64,000 nt of DNA, taken from assembly GCA_963693315.1 (NCBI GenBank), contig OY856186.1, positions 378,383,923-378,447,922 of the forward strand. The letters run 5' to 3'. The notes under the pieces are model-generated. The model did no database searches. It had not been told where the DNA came from and worked only from the letters and a program-made list of their open reading frames with translations. The stretch's first letter is position 1. Each line of letters starts with the position of its first letter. Position numbers and translations under genes: made by a program. Below are positions 20,624-30,221 of this stretch, piece by piece. The stretch comes from Diogma glabrata (lineage: Eukaryota; Arthropoda; Insecta; Diptera; Cylindrotomidae).

Positions 20624-22471
20624 CTAAGAGTGGTTTGCAACCTCATTTGCCTTACGGTTCACGAGGACATACGTCACTATTTTCACAACTGCCACTATAC
20701 CGGTGGTAATTAAGGTAGAAGAAATAAGACCAAATCCCAGCTTATTAATGAAGCTAGGGTTGTAGATAGCTTCCGTGATGGTATCGGCCAAGTTATCTTT
20801 AGCTCCATAGAAATCAACCCCTAAATTTACCAAGTTGCCGGTGTACTCATATGCAACTTGAAACGTAAAACTTGAATTGAGAGAAGGAATGTCAATGCTG
20901 CAATATTCCTCCAGATCATCTAGGTACAGAATATAGCGGTTAGCATTGCATTGTAAAAAGGAACTTTGTAATGTGCAGTTACTAATAAACTCTACATTCC
21001 CCGTACTTTTAATCTCGGTGGCTTGGAGAATGACGTATGGTGGCATAGAGCAGCCAATGCAGCCATAGGTGTAAATAACGTTAATTCGACAGGAGGGTCT
21101 GACTATATATAGGCTGTGGATGTCCACATTACCTATATCAATCCTTGCACTGCCTGTTGTTTTGGCAGTTGTTAGGATTCTTCCGTCATTGTGCAACGTA
21201 TTCGACAAAATATAGTTGATATTGGGCCGGATCGTGTCATGAAACCGATGTAACGCTTGCTCAGGGGAAGTACATCTGGTCTGGCATCCAGCAGACATGC
21301 AGCTGACTGCAAATGGTGGGTAAATCTCTTTTTTTCCATCCAAGCTTATTTGATATTCCCCAATCAAACCAATTATCGGAAAATTCAGTGGCGCTACCTG
21401 CAAGTGTGTAATTTCACTAGCATTTCGAACTAAAGTATTGGGCATGGTGATCCCATCATGGTGAAAACTGGAAAGAATGATAGGCATCTCCAATCCCGTA
21501 AGCTCCCCATCTATCAGGTTCACTCTATTGTTATTGGGAGTGAACTGGTACGAGTGGTGATATAAAGTGATGCCGGAAGGGTCCAACAGAACCGTGTTCA
21601 TGGTAATACTCCACGACTCAAAAGAGGCCTCGTACACTATAACATTTGGCCTGGTTGAACGATTTAACTGCCAAAACCACCAAACGCATTGAGTTGAATA
21701 AAAACAGGCACCGCACCCCAATGTTTCTAAGTCACAGCCGTGTCCCTGGGCCTTGTTTAGGTTGACTTTCTCTTCGAACAGCTTGTGTCGCACCTGTTTA
21801 TTGCATGTACCTTCTTTCCAACACCCGCCGGCTCCCTTGCAGTTATATAAGCTAAAGACTTCAATATCAAAAAGGTTGGTCTTGTATATCGGGTAGTAAT
21901 ATTTAGATACATGAGCTTGGGTCAATTCCAACTGAGCCATAGCACCATTGCTTAGTTTGAAACAAATGACCTCTCCTATATTGGCAGTGAAGCTATAGCT
22001 TTTTATGTTTCTGCAATCGAAGTCATCGCAAACCGTGCCTTCGCTACCGATATACAAAGTTTGGCTGCAAGCATCAACCCTTATACCAACCCCCAACAAT
22101 AGTGCAAAGAATAACAATATGCTCCCTTGACGTATCCGGCTTCTCAAGTAAGCTGCTTTCGTGGCAGCTTTGAATTCTGGGTTTTTGCAGTGCATGTCCG
22201 CGAAATCTTCAATTCTGGACATCTCAGTTACCGCGATCTTATGCTTGTCTTCCTCATAAAACTCCACTGTGGTCCCTACATTCTCAAGGAACATCTTTTG
22301 TTCAACCTCAGTATAGTGACTGTCTATTGAAAGGCAGGTTGTCGGGTGGGTTTCCTGCCCCCCGTTGGACACCAGGGTTTCCTCATTCGCGTCGAGACTT
22401 ATTCGTGATCCACGGTTCAAAGTTGGTTCTTGAGGGTTGATAAGGCCCATCCGGATGAGATCTCTGTTCAA
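20624..22471 (-). CDS. Envelope-type class II glycoprotein, phlebovirus Gc-like
   Basis: This intact 615-codon frame lies downstream of pol and is probably a membrane fusion glycoprotein. About 115 hydrophilic N-terminal residues precede a hydrophobic segment (about 116-130, GSILLFFALLLGVG) that ends before CSQTLY, as an internal signal sequence would. The ectodomain is Cys-rich, with clusters such as NCKGAGGCWKEGTC and CGACFYSTQCVWWFWQ; the second is aromatic-rich like a fusion loop. Several N-glycosylation sites occur. A transmembrane segment lies near the C-terminus (ISSTLITTGIVAVVKIVTYV) with a short basic tail. This layout resembles phlebovirus-like Gc proteins known to have been captured by some invertebrate retroelements. 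The reading frame stays open upstream of the first ATG into an Arg-rich stretch, so the mature protein may start farther upstream or be spliced. The assignment is from motif layout, not a search. Confidence 0.72.
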   Translation of the reverse strand: MNRDLIRMGLINPQEPTLNRGSRISLDANEETLVSNGGQETHPTTCLSIDSHYTEVEQKMFLENVGTTVEFYEEDKHKIAVTEMSRIEDFADMHCKNPEFKAATKAAYLRSRIRQGSILLFFALLLGVGIRVDACSQTLYIGSEGTVCDDFDCRNIKSYSFTANIGEVICFKLSNGAMAQLELTQAHVSKYYYPIYKTNLFDIEVFSLYNCKGAGGCWKEGTCNKQVRHKLFEEKVNLNKAQGHGCDLETLGCGACFYSTQCVWWFWQLNRSTRPNVIVYEASFESWSITMNTVLLDPSGITLYHHSYQFTPNNNRVNLIDGELTGLEMPIILSSFHHDGITMPNTLVRNASEITHLQVAPLNFPIIGLIGEYQISLDGKKEIYPPFAVSCMSAGCQTRCTSPEQALHRFHDTIRPNINYILSNTLHNDGRILTTAKTTGSARIDIGNVDIHSLYIVRPSCRINVIYTYGCIGCSMPPYVILQATEIKSTGNVEFISNCTLQSSFLQCNANRYILYLDDLEEYCSIDIPSLNSSFTFQVAYEYTGNLVNLGVDFYGAKDNLADTITEAIYNPSFINKLGFGLISSTLITTGIVAVVKIVTYVLVNRKANEVANHS

Positions 22472-22529
22472 CCGCTTATGTCGCTCAGCCTTGTCTAAAG
22501 TTTTCCGTCTACGTCTCCGTCTTAAATTT

Positions 22530-24200
22530 TCGAAATACTTTTAAATTAATAATGCGCCATAAAAATAATAAATTATTAAATATAATTTAAAAAAAAATTT
22601 TATATGTCAATTTATTTTAGAGAGATAAAATTATATAAAATTTGTTTTATTATTTTCATAAATTTAAGTTTTTCTAAAATACTTATAACATAAGTTATAA
22701 AACCCAATAAAGTTTCATTAAATGTATTTTGTTATTTGTTTTAAATACAGTCAAATATTAATTTTGCATAAAAATGGCTGAGTTTCCAATTGTAAGCTTT
22801 CAAATACAAGTTAGCCCTATGTAGATATGCAGAGAGTGCACAGAATATATACATTTACATTTTATTTACATTTACACTTCCATATTTAAAATGTTAACAT
22901 GTTAACGTAATGTAAACGCTATGTGTTTGATCTGTAAACATAATCATACAATTACAACTTCCAATTCAAAGAGTTTACATGTATAAATTATGTAAACGTT
23001 TAGTATTAGCCTCGTTGTTGTGCATTTACATTTACACCTTCCTTTTACAAATATTTACTTGTATACGTTTTGTAAAAGCTTTGGATAAATCCTTTTACAA
23101 CTTTTGACATTTGTGAAATAAACAAAAGTGACATTTATTTTTTATTTGGTACAAGCAATCCTCATGCACTTAACTTTGGTATATGTCCAAATTTTTTTTA
23201 CATAAACGGGGGGTGGGAGACTATGTACATTTGAACCTACACAATTATTTACATTTACATATGTCAATAAATTAGTTAATGTTATCCTGGCATAGCGATT
23301 CGGCCAGATATAAATATAATAAGTTTAAATGTATCTTGTAATTATCTTACGAAATTTGGCCTCATAGTGTTCTAAGCTTGGCATTGTTGGACCACAATAA
23401 AATGCAAATGGTCTCCGAATTCCGAATGATCGGTTATACATAAAATCGACCAAAATTCTTTTTGCTATTAAAAATGGGAAGGCCTTCAATGTTAAAGGTA
23501 ACTGAAATATTAATTAAGTGATCCAAATTCGAAAACTTCAACCAACGTATTAGCTCATAATACCAAAGCTTTCCACTACCCGACAAAATAATATTTATAT
23601 TTTGAAGTGTTTGCAATAATTTACGGGGATCCTTTGGTTAGAAATTAAATCCATGAAACTTTAAAATCACAAGTAACTCTTAAATGAATTAAGACTTAAG
23701 ATTCGATTAACTAATGCCCAATATATTGAGTCGTCTATCACTGAAAGCTGGCTATAAATTTCTTTATCATCGCACGATGGAAACAGACATCTTTTATTAA
23801 ACAAAACATTTTGACTTAAGAAAACTGTATAAATTATGTGACAGTATAAATACATTCCTAATCTAAATGTCCCGTAAATATACGGTAAGTATATAAGTTC
23901 TCAATAAAATAAAGTTTTGTAATTAATCTGTAAATGTAAAAATACATTTACAAGGCCAACGTTTAGTATATTTACAATGTAGCTATAAGCTCTCGTAGAC
24001 TTTACACAATGTAGTCATTTTGTAGAAGTAATAATACAGTTACATAGTACATAATCAGAAACGTTACATTCGAAGCTATAAGTTTACTACTACACTGTAG
24101 CTTTACTGTGTACAATCAGAAACAATATTTTGTAGAAGTATAAATACCGCAACCTATTTTGAGTACAGTATGTGTTCCGTAAATAAAACAACAATAGTTT
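22530..24200 (-). mobile_element. Probable nested DNA-transposon remnant between glycoprotein genes
   Basis: About 1.7 kb of AT-rich DNA separates the two envelope-region frames. Its left and right parts carry repeated 'catttacatttacac' and 'tgtaaacg(c/t)tt' motifs, some inverted (22,850-23,090 and 23,930-24,150). On the minus strand, 23,300-23,620 contains broken frames reading NISVTFNIEGLPIF and, in another frame, RRPFAFYCGPTMPSLE. These recall the IDGLPLFKS...FWPI blocks of an uncharacterised insect transposon protein family. I infer a decayed DNA transposon. An intron within the envelope transcript is the alternative. Exact ends were not found. Confidence 0.45.
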
Positions 24201-24204
24201 GTGA

Positions 24205-24711
24205 CTATAATATATACAAAATGTTACTTGGGCGCAGACAATCTTGGACCTTCCTTTTTATTCCCCCAAGATAACGATTGCACGTCCAGTAGGTGAGGAA
24301 AAAAATAATGTTGAGAATTAGTATAATCATTACCACCAGCGCAAGGATTAGCGAGTGAGAGGAGCACCGATGAATGACTTCATCTTTGAAACATGCTAAG
24401 CATCCCTGGCATTCGTATTTGGAAATGGCATCACCTTCACAACCCTTGCAATTATACTCGATCAGTCCTAAAAACAAACCTTTAATGACCTGATCACGGT
24501 CGACCGTAGCCACAAACACAGTGTTGACAGTTATGTTGCATTGGTCGTCGGACTTCATGTTGCGAATGATAATGTTCCCATGGACACCTACAATTATTGG
24601 ACATGCTTTGGAGTAGGTTATGAGGGTCACAAATATCAATGCCACAACCCGAGTTGCGGACATACTAAGCGTTGGAGATGTTGCGAATTTAGTCATTGGA
24701 AATATTATCAT
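24205..24711 (-). CDS. Small Cys-rich membrane protein, Gn-like candidate
   Basis: The 168-codon frame lies between pol and the Gc-like glycoprotein, all on the minus strand. It begins with a signal-like hydrophobic region (SATRVVALIFVTLITYSKA, about residues 18-36; the real start may be one of the internal Met residues). It has an N-glycosylation site (CNITV) and a dense Cys cluster (NCKGCEGD, YECQGCLACF). It ends in a strong transmembrane segment (LILALVVMIILILNIIFFLTYW) followed by a basic tail (KRKVQDCLRPS). A short ectodomain, membrane anchor and basic tail would fit a reduced Gn-like partner encoded upstream of Gc. No family is recognised from sequence alone, so this role is inferred from topology and position. 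Confidence 0.55.
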   Translation of the reverse strand: MIIFPMTKFATSPTLSMSATRVVALIFVTLITYSKACPIIVGVHGNIIIRNMKSDDQCNITVNTVFVATVDRDQVIKGLFLGLIEYNCKGCEGDAISKYECQGCLACFKDEVIHRCSSHSLILALVVMIILILNIIFFLTYWTCNRYLGGIKRKVQDCLRPSNILYIL

Positions 24712-25134
24712 TGTAATCGAGCTGTATGGCGGTAAGTGTATTATGATATTAAAACGATTTTAAAAAAGGAAATTTATTTCGGAGCCAATCTTACTTTTTA
24801 CTATTAAATACTTAATTAATGATAGCAAAGCACAAGAAAATTTGTGGCACTAGTTATTACTATTTTGGTTAATGATGATTAACTTAACATCTACACCCGT
24901 CTTCAAGTCCTGTCTGGTAACAACTGATGATGAAAGTGAAACTGAAACAAAAAAAAAACATGCAAAATAAAAAAAATTTAGACACGGATAGGATTAGGAG
25001 ACAAAACTTAAGAAAAGAATTTAAAATACCCCCAAAATTATATATGCAAGTGCCTTAACCAAAACGGTCAGCCAATGTAGACGAACCATCAAAAAGTAGA
25101 GAAAAACAAAGAACGAAAGGAAGGATGTAAATGC
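24712..25134 (-). other. Spacer between integrase end and small glycoprotein gene
   Basis: About 420 AT-rich bases with no coding content that I can support. In insect retroviruses envelope transcripts are usually spliced, so an acceptor could lie here, but I cannot single one out. Confidence 0.4.
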
Positions 25135-25854
25135 TCAAGAGCGGATGTCCTTGACATGGTAGACACCCAAGCTTTTCCCCTGCATGTCTTCCACCTCAAA
25201 TGCCACGGTCCCAACAGGTCGAGTAAGTTTTGCGGGAATGTATTTTGGAGCGAGCTTAGCGTTGAAGTTACGGTTCGCATCACTCTGGACGAAGTTTCGA
25301 ACGTAAACGCTTTGTTGAGGGTGAAGAATGCGAGTCTTGCTCCGCAAATTGTACCGATGAGAGGTGTTTTGATACGCGGTATGCAGGTGCTGAAGGACGG
25401 CCTCTTGGATACCAGAGAGGTTGTCAGCACTTGTGCTGGCGCATGAATGCTGCCCAGCAATGTGATGAATATCACGAAGGATTTGGTATTCAGAACCATG
25501 GTTAACTCGGTGACTTCCAAACGCGACAAAATGAGGAGTGAACCCAATAGACGGATGGTAAACATTTCGCAAGGCTGACGTAATCTCGTTTAGATGGATA
25601 TCCCAGGTTTTGTGGTCAGTTTTAATGTAAGAACGAATGGCAAATACAATGGAACGGTTTACCCGTTCTGAAGTGTTGGACTGGGGTGAATATTTAGGAG
25701 TAAATATATGCTTCACTCCAAATGTTTTGAGTGAGTTAGCCAGTAGGTGGGACTCGAATTGTTTACCATTGTCCGAAACAAGTGACTCAGGAACGCCGAA
25801 GAGGTTAAAAACATCGTTCTCTAGAAAGGAGACTAAGTTAGCGGCTGTTGCTTG
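25135..25854 (-). pseudogene. Pol part 3: integrase core and C-terminus
   Basis: This is the continuation of the integrase in the same frame after an in-frame TGA at 25,855-25,857. The frame is open from the stop onward. It holds the second catalytic Asp in ESLVSDNGKQFES and the catalytic Glu context SPQSNTSERVNRS, then PSIGFTPHFVAFGSHR and a C-terminal domain ending GKSLGVYHVKDIRS. The integrase inserts proviral DNA into the host genome. All three catalytic acidic residues are present across the two parts. Because of the stop, readthrough would be needed to make the whole protein. Confidence 0.85.
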
Positions 25855-27372
25855 TCAAAGAGGCTTTGTCAGCACAAATCGGCTGAAGTGATCCAATGCG
25901 ATAACAAGATGCGTATTACCCCACTTTGATCTTGGGTAGGGTCCTAAAAAATCCACATATATTCTCTGGAATGGACGAAATACTTTGGTTTCCTGACCCA
26001 TGGGTGGTCGTAGTGTGTCATTGGAGCACTTATTCATCCGACATGACTGACAATTCCGTACATATTCTTTAACGTCTTCAGCTAACGATGGCCAAAAGAA
26101 CATACGCCTTAGTTTATCGGTGACTTTTGCTGCACCTAGGTGAGCCGAAAGAGGGGGATTGTGGGCTTGGCGGATGAGAGAATTTCGCATTGGAATGGGA
26201 ACCAAGAGTCGCCAGTGCTCATCTTTGTCCAGGTGTTTCAACCCAATGTTAGTTTGTATGTAAATACGACCATCTACTTCTCGAATATTAGAATCTGCGT
26301 GGGGTCTTAGAGCTAGGTATTCTGGGTCCTTAAAATGTTCGGAGGAAAGATCCAGATTCATCACAACATCCTGGTCATCTTTCACTGAACTATCAATTTC
26401 ATCAGCATTAAGCCGGGAGAGGGAGTCGGCTACGATGTTCTGAGTTCCCTTGCAGTATTCAATATCAAAATCGTAAGCTTGCAACTTAAGACTCCATCTA
26501 GCCAGTCTACCTGATAGGTCTTTCAAAGACATTAGCCACTTTAAACTAGAGTGATCCGTGATGATGGTAAACGGATGTCCTTCTACATAGGCTCTGAATT
26601 TCTTAATGGCGAGAACCGCTGCAAGGCATTCCAGTTCCGTGACACTATAATTTCGTTGAGCCGAATTTAGCTTGTGTGACATAAATGCCAAAGGATGTTC
26701 CGTTCCGTCGTCAGATTTTTGAAACAGCACGCTTCCTATCCCTGTAGTGCTAGCATCACATTGGATATAAAAACGACGAGTAAAATCAGGGTTGACGAGA
26801 ACTGGGGCTGTAACCAGTGAGTTTTTTAGTGAATCGAAACTTTTCTGTGCATCAACATTCCAAAGAAATTTGCGATCTTTCTTCAGCAACTCGGTTAGGC
26901 TTGCAGATAAGGTGGAATAATTAGCAATAAAACGTCTGTACCAACCAGTAATTCCAAGGAAGCGTCGGACCTGTTTCACGGTTTTGGGCACGGGAAAATC
27001 TATGATGACTTTAACTTTGTTTTGGTTGACGCGTAGCACGCCGTGGCCAACCACATACCCCAGATACTCGATGTCGTTAAGGAGGAATTTGGATTTCTCT
27101 AAATTAATGGTAAGGCCTGCACCTTTAAGTCGCGCTGCCACATCAGAGAGCAGGAGAAGGTGCTCTTCGAAAGTAGCGGAGGTTACCAGAAGGTCATCGA
27201 GATATACAAATACCCGATCGTGGAGTTGATGGGGAATTACCTTGTGCATTAACCTGCATAATGTTTGAGGGGCATTACACAGACCGAATGGCATTACAGT
27301 AAATTGGTATAAAGGTCGTCCTGGTACAGTGAAAGCAGTTTTGTCTCGAGAAGCGGGATCAAGTGGAATTTG
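25855..27372 (-). pseudogene. Pol part 2: RT palm, RNase H, integrase zinc domain
   Basis: Open frame between two in-frame stops. It contains RT motifs MPFGLCNAPQTLCRLM and the catalytic VFVYLDDLLV, then the thumb (RRFLGITGWYRRFI). The Ty3-type RNase H follows, with FYIQCDASTTGIG, VTELECLAAVLAIKKFR and FTIITDHSSLKWL. The integrase HHCC zinc domain is next (HNPPLSAHLGAAKV...CQSCRMNK), then the first catalytic Asp region (IYVDFLGPYPRSKWG). The domain order RT-RNaseH-integrase is diagnostic of Ty3/Gypsy and retroviruses. It is interrupted upstream by a TAG (27,373-27,375) and downstream by a TGA (25,855-25,857); both stops are in frame and no frameshift is visible. Confidence 0.92.
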
Positions 27373-28329
27373 CTAAAAGGCATCTTTTAGATCGATGCTT
27401 GAAATAAATTGCGTTTCCCCTAATCGGCTAAGTAAACTGTCGATGATTGGTAAAGGATAAGCGTCTTTCTTAGTAACCTCATTAAGTTTCCTTGCATCTA
27501 GACAGAGCCGCGTTTTACCATTAGCTTTCCGCACGACAGCCATCGGAGAACTCCAAGAGCTGTCACTTTCTTCGACTATTCCAAGCTCAATCATGCGATC
27601 CAGTTCTTTATACATTTCTTTCTGGACAGCTGGGGAAACAGCATAGTAACGTTGTTTTACTGGCTTGGCTTCACAGGTATCAATAATATGAGTAACCAAA
27701 GACGTACGCCCTAGACCATGACGCTTAGCACACGGGAACTGTAAAATGAGCTGGTCAAGCTGGTGTTGTTGAACGGAGGTAAGAGTATGATGATTTGGTA
27801 AAGTAAGAGGGATACCTGGCTGTTCTAGTTCATTTACAAAAGAGGGCTGAAGACCAAAAGCTTTCCAGAAATCAAAACCCAGATATAAGGATTGTTGCAA
27901 ACTAGGAGCGATAAAGATGGACATAATTTGAGATCTACCTCTATACTGGACTAGAGCACGGACAAATCCTAATATTCGTTGTTTAGATCCACTAGCGGTT
28001 GAAATAAATGAAGGGGTACCGCACACCTTTAGGCCAGTTTCTTTAAGAAATGTGTCAGCACCACAGCCCAATACTGTGATGTTAGCACCACTGTCCAGCA
28101 ATCCACGAATAGCTATTCCAGCGATAGAAACTTCGGCGTAAGGTCGATTGCCTCCTGGTGTATTGCATAGGATGGAAGCCGCCACATGAGATCGAAGGGT
28201 ACGTCGCTGCTTGTAAAAATGGTAGGTACGTAGGATAGAATTGGGAATGTAAGGTTTGGGTTTGGGTATGTATTTAGTAAGATATGGGTTTAGGAAATGA
28301 GGAGTTATCTCCATCCTCTTGACTGCCAA
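27373..28329 (-). pseudogene. Pol part 1: protease and N-terminal RT
   Basis: The frame overlaps the end of gag by 25 bases and is shifted by -1 relative to it, so Gag-Pol would need -1 ribosomal frameshifting as in many Ty3/Gypsy elements. The aspartic protease shows IRGLLDSGANITVLG and a downstream QSLYLGFDF. The RT begins with HIIDTCEAKPVKQRYY, SSPMAVVRKANGKTRLCLD and ISSIDLKDAF, which carries the first catalytic Asp. A TAG stop follows immediately at 27,373-27,375. The frame is open up to that stop. The slippery site itself was not located. Confidence 0.9.
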
Positions 28330-30221
28330 CTGTACAGTTCCGGATCGGTATTGGCGGCTGCATCCACCTGTGAAGTTTGAGAGCTGGTGTTTGGTTTCGG
28401 GAGATGAGGCGCTCCACTCACCTCCACCTTCGCTTTTCCCGAACAGTTTTCACAGTTCGGCTTAGTTACTCCCTGAGATCCGCAACCAAAACAGAACACC
28501 CTTTGGGGTGAAAGAGGGCAGTTATAATACATGTGCTCTCCAGTTAGACAGTTCCAGCAATGATATGGTTTAGCCGGATTGGGACGAGCAGCTGCTACAC
28601 TAGATCGATGCAAGGCTGATATGTTGAGATCGTCCTGATTTACTGGGAGGGGTGCCTCATGATTGAAGGAAAATTGGGGAAAATCGTGGGTTGTTTGAAG
28701 TTCACTTACTCTACGACGATCTCCATAGGTACCCTCTGGATTATAACCAATCCGGTTCCAAGCATCTTCAACGGCTACACATTTACGTATTAGTAGGTTT
28801 ATATTCGAAAAATCCTCGCCAGCTACAGCAACTTGCAACCCAAGTCGCATGTTGCGTTTAATGATGTTCATTAATTCACCATCTTGCAGGGGTACTTTAA
28901 GGCCAAGTGAGAGGGTTAACAAATCATTATAAAAGTCCAGGAAACCCTCGCGAAACTTTTGCTTCCGGGTTTCTAGGGACTGTTTAATGTCACTGTCGGT
29001 TCGTCGATCCTGAAAGCGATCAATTAATGCTTGTCGAAGTTGTGACCAGGTAGGACAACCGGTTCGTTCTAAATAAACCCAGTAAAAGTCTTTAGCGGTC
29101 CCGTTAAGCAGGAAACCACAATCATCAACCAGTTGGTTTACTGGAACTCGATGCGACCGGGCCAGATGTTCCACCTGAAAAATGAAACGTTCAATTGCTA
29201 TCCCGGTGGGAGATCCGTTGAACGAAATATTCCATTTATGGACAGGAATTTGGCTGCTTGTAGGCTGAAAAATGTTTGGAGGAGGATATTGAGGTTGAAA
29301 ATCAGAGGCAGGCAATCTGGTTGGAGGGTGCCTGTTTGTGTGACTGTTATAATCAGTGGTAGTAGGAGGAATCTGCATGTCAGTACGAAGTGAAGAAGGA
29401 GCTGGCTGAACTGCTGGGGTTCTAGCTACATTGTTAGAAGCCTGAGGAACGTGAACAGCCAGCATTCGACTTAACAGTTCTTCCATCTTCTGTAAGCGCT
29501 CCTCAACACTCGAAGTGATCCGCTCAGCGACTTCTGGATCCCGACGAGTTAATTTAGGACGGTTTGACTCCATGTCTTCTGCAAAGGAATTCATGTTCTG
29601 GTTAACGGTTAAATTGAAATGATCATCCACTGGATTTTCCGAAATATTCTCTTGAACTGAAGGGCGAGTCTTCTTGGATGTACCAGGACATGGAGTGGAT
29701 TGGCGAGGTTCATCTCTAGATTCTTTTTCTTCCAAAGGTTCATCGTTTGGTTCCTTTGGAAGTACAATATCTTGAACGTTGGTGAGAGACTGCTCTAAAT
29801 GTTCGGGATTCTGACGGAGATCGAGAGCAACTAACAAAAGTTTATGACACGCATCCAACGGAGCTTCTACTTGTCCTTGTACCACGGGGCATTTTGATAT
29901 ACGCATCAATCTCTGTCGTATGTGGGACAGTCTAGACTCAATAACTTCTAGCACCTGCGCGCGTGCTCTATCTGTTGGATCAATTCTTTCCTGTAGGTCT
30001 TCCCGAATTAATTTAAGTTTACTCATACATTTCTCTAACTCTCGTTTTGGGTTCTTGAGCGCATTGGCATGAGGGTGCTGTGGGACTTCTGTGGGATCTT
30101 TTCCTTCTAAGTCCAGTTGTTCTTTTAGAAGAGTTTGTTGAACCGAATGCAACCCTCTAATATAGCGAACCTCGCACTCAACATTAAACTCATCTCTTTC
30201 TAATAGTAGAGGGTTCATCAT
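28305..30221 (-). CDS. Gag polyprotein of the Ty3/Gypsy element
   Basis: The 638-codon frame has an intact start and stop. The N-terminal third is charged and helical, with coiled-coil character. A Pro/Gln-rich linker precedes a retrotransposon gag (capsid) domain running from about WNISFNGSPTGIAIERFIFQ to RKCVAVEDAWNRI. Near the C-terminus are two zinc knuckles: CWNCLTGEHMYYNC is a standard CCHC, while CFGCGSQGVTKPNC has Val where the His is expected. Gag would form the particle shell and bind the RNA genome. It lies directly after the leader and overlaps pol. No disabling mutation is visible, so this protein could still be made. Confidence 0.9.
   Translation of the reverse strand: MMNPLLLERDEFNVECEVRYIRGLHSVQQTLLKEQLDLEGKDPTEVPQHPHANALKNPKRELEKCMSKLKLIREDLQERIDPTDRARAQVLEVIESRLSHIRQRLMRISKCPVVQGQVEAPLDACHKLLLVALDLRQNPEHLEQSLTNVQDIVLPKEPNDEPLEEKESRDEPRQSTPCPGTSKKTRPSVQENISENPVDDHFNLTVNQNMNSFAEDMESNRPKLTRRDPEVAERITSSVEERLQKMEELLSRMLAVHVPQASNNVARTPAVQPAPSSLRTDMQIPPTTTDYNSHTNRHPPTRLPASDFQPQYPPPNIFQPTSSQIPVHKWNISFNGSPTGIAIERFIFQVEHLARSHRVPVNQLVDDCGFLLNGTAKDFYWVYLERTGCPTWSQLRQALIDRFQDRRTDSDIKQSLETRKQKFREGFLDFYNDLLTLSLGLKVPLQDGELMNIIKRNMRLGLQVAVAGEDFSNINLLIRKCVAVEDAWNRIGYNPEGTYGDRRRVSELQTTHDFPQFSFNHEAPLPVNQDDLNISALHRSSVAAARPNPAKPYHCWNCLTGEHMYYNCPLSPQRVFCFGCGSQGVTKPNCENCSGKAKVEVSGAPHLPKPNTSSQTSQVDAAANTDPELYSWQSRGWR

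Noticed and set aside
25089..25565. 158-codon minus-strand frame and plus-strand frames over pol and integrase
   Set aside because: They are shadows of the integrase and pol reading frames in other phases.
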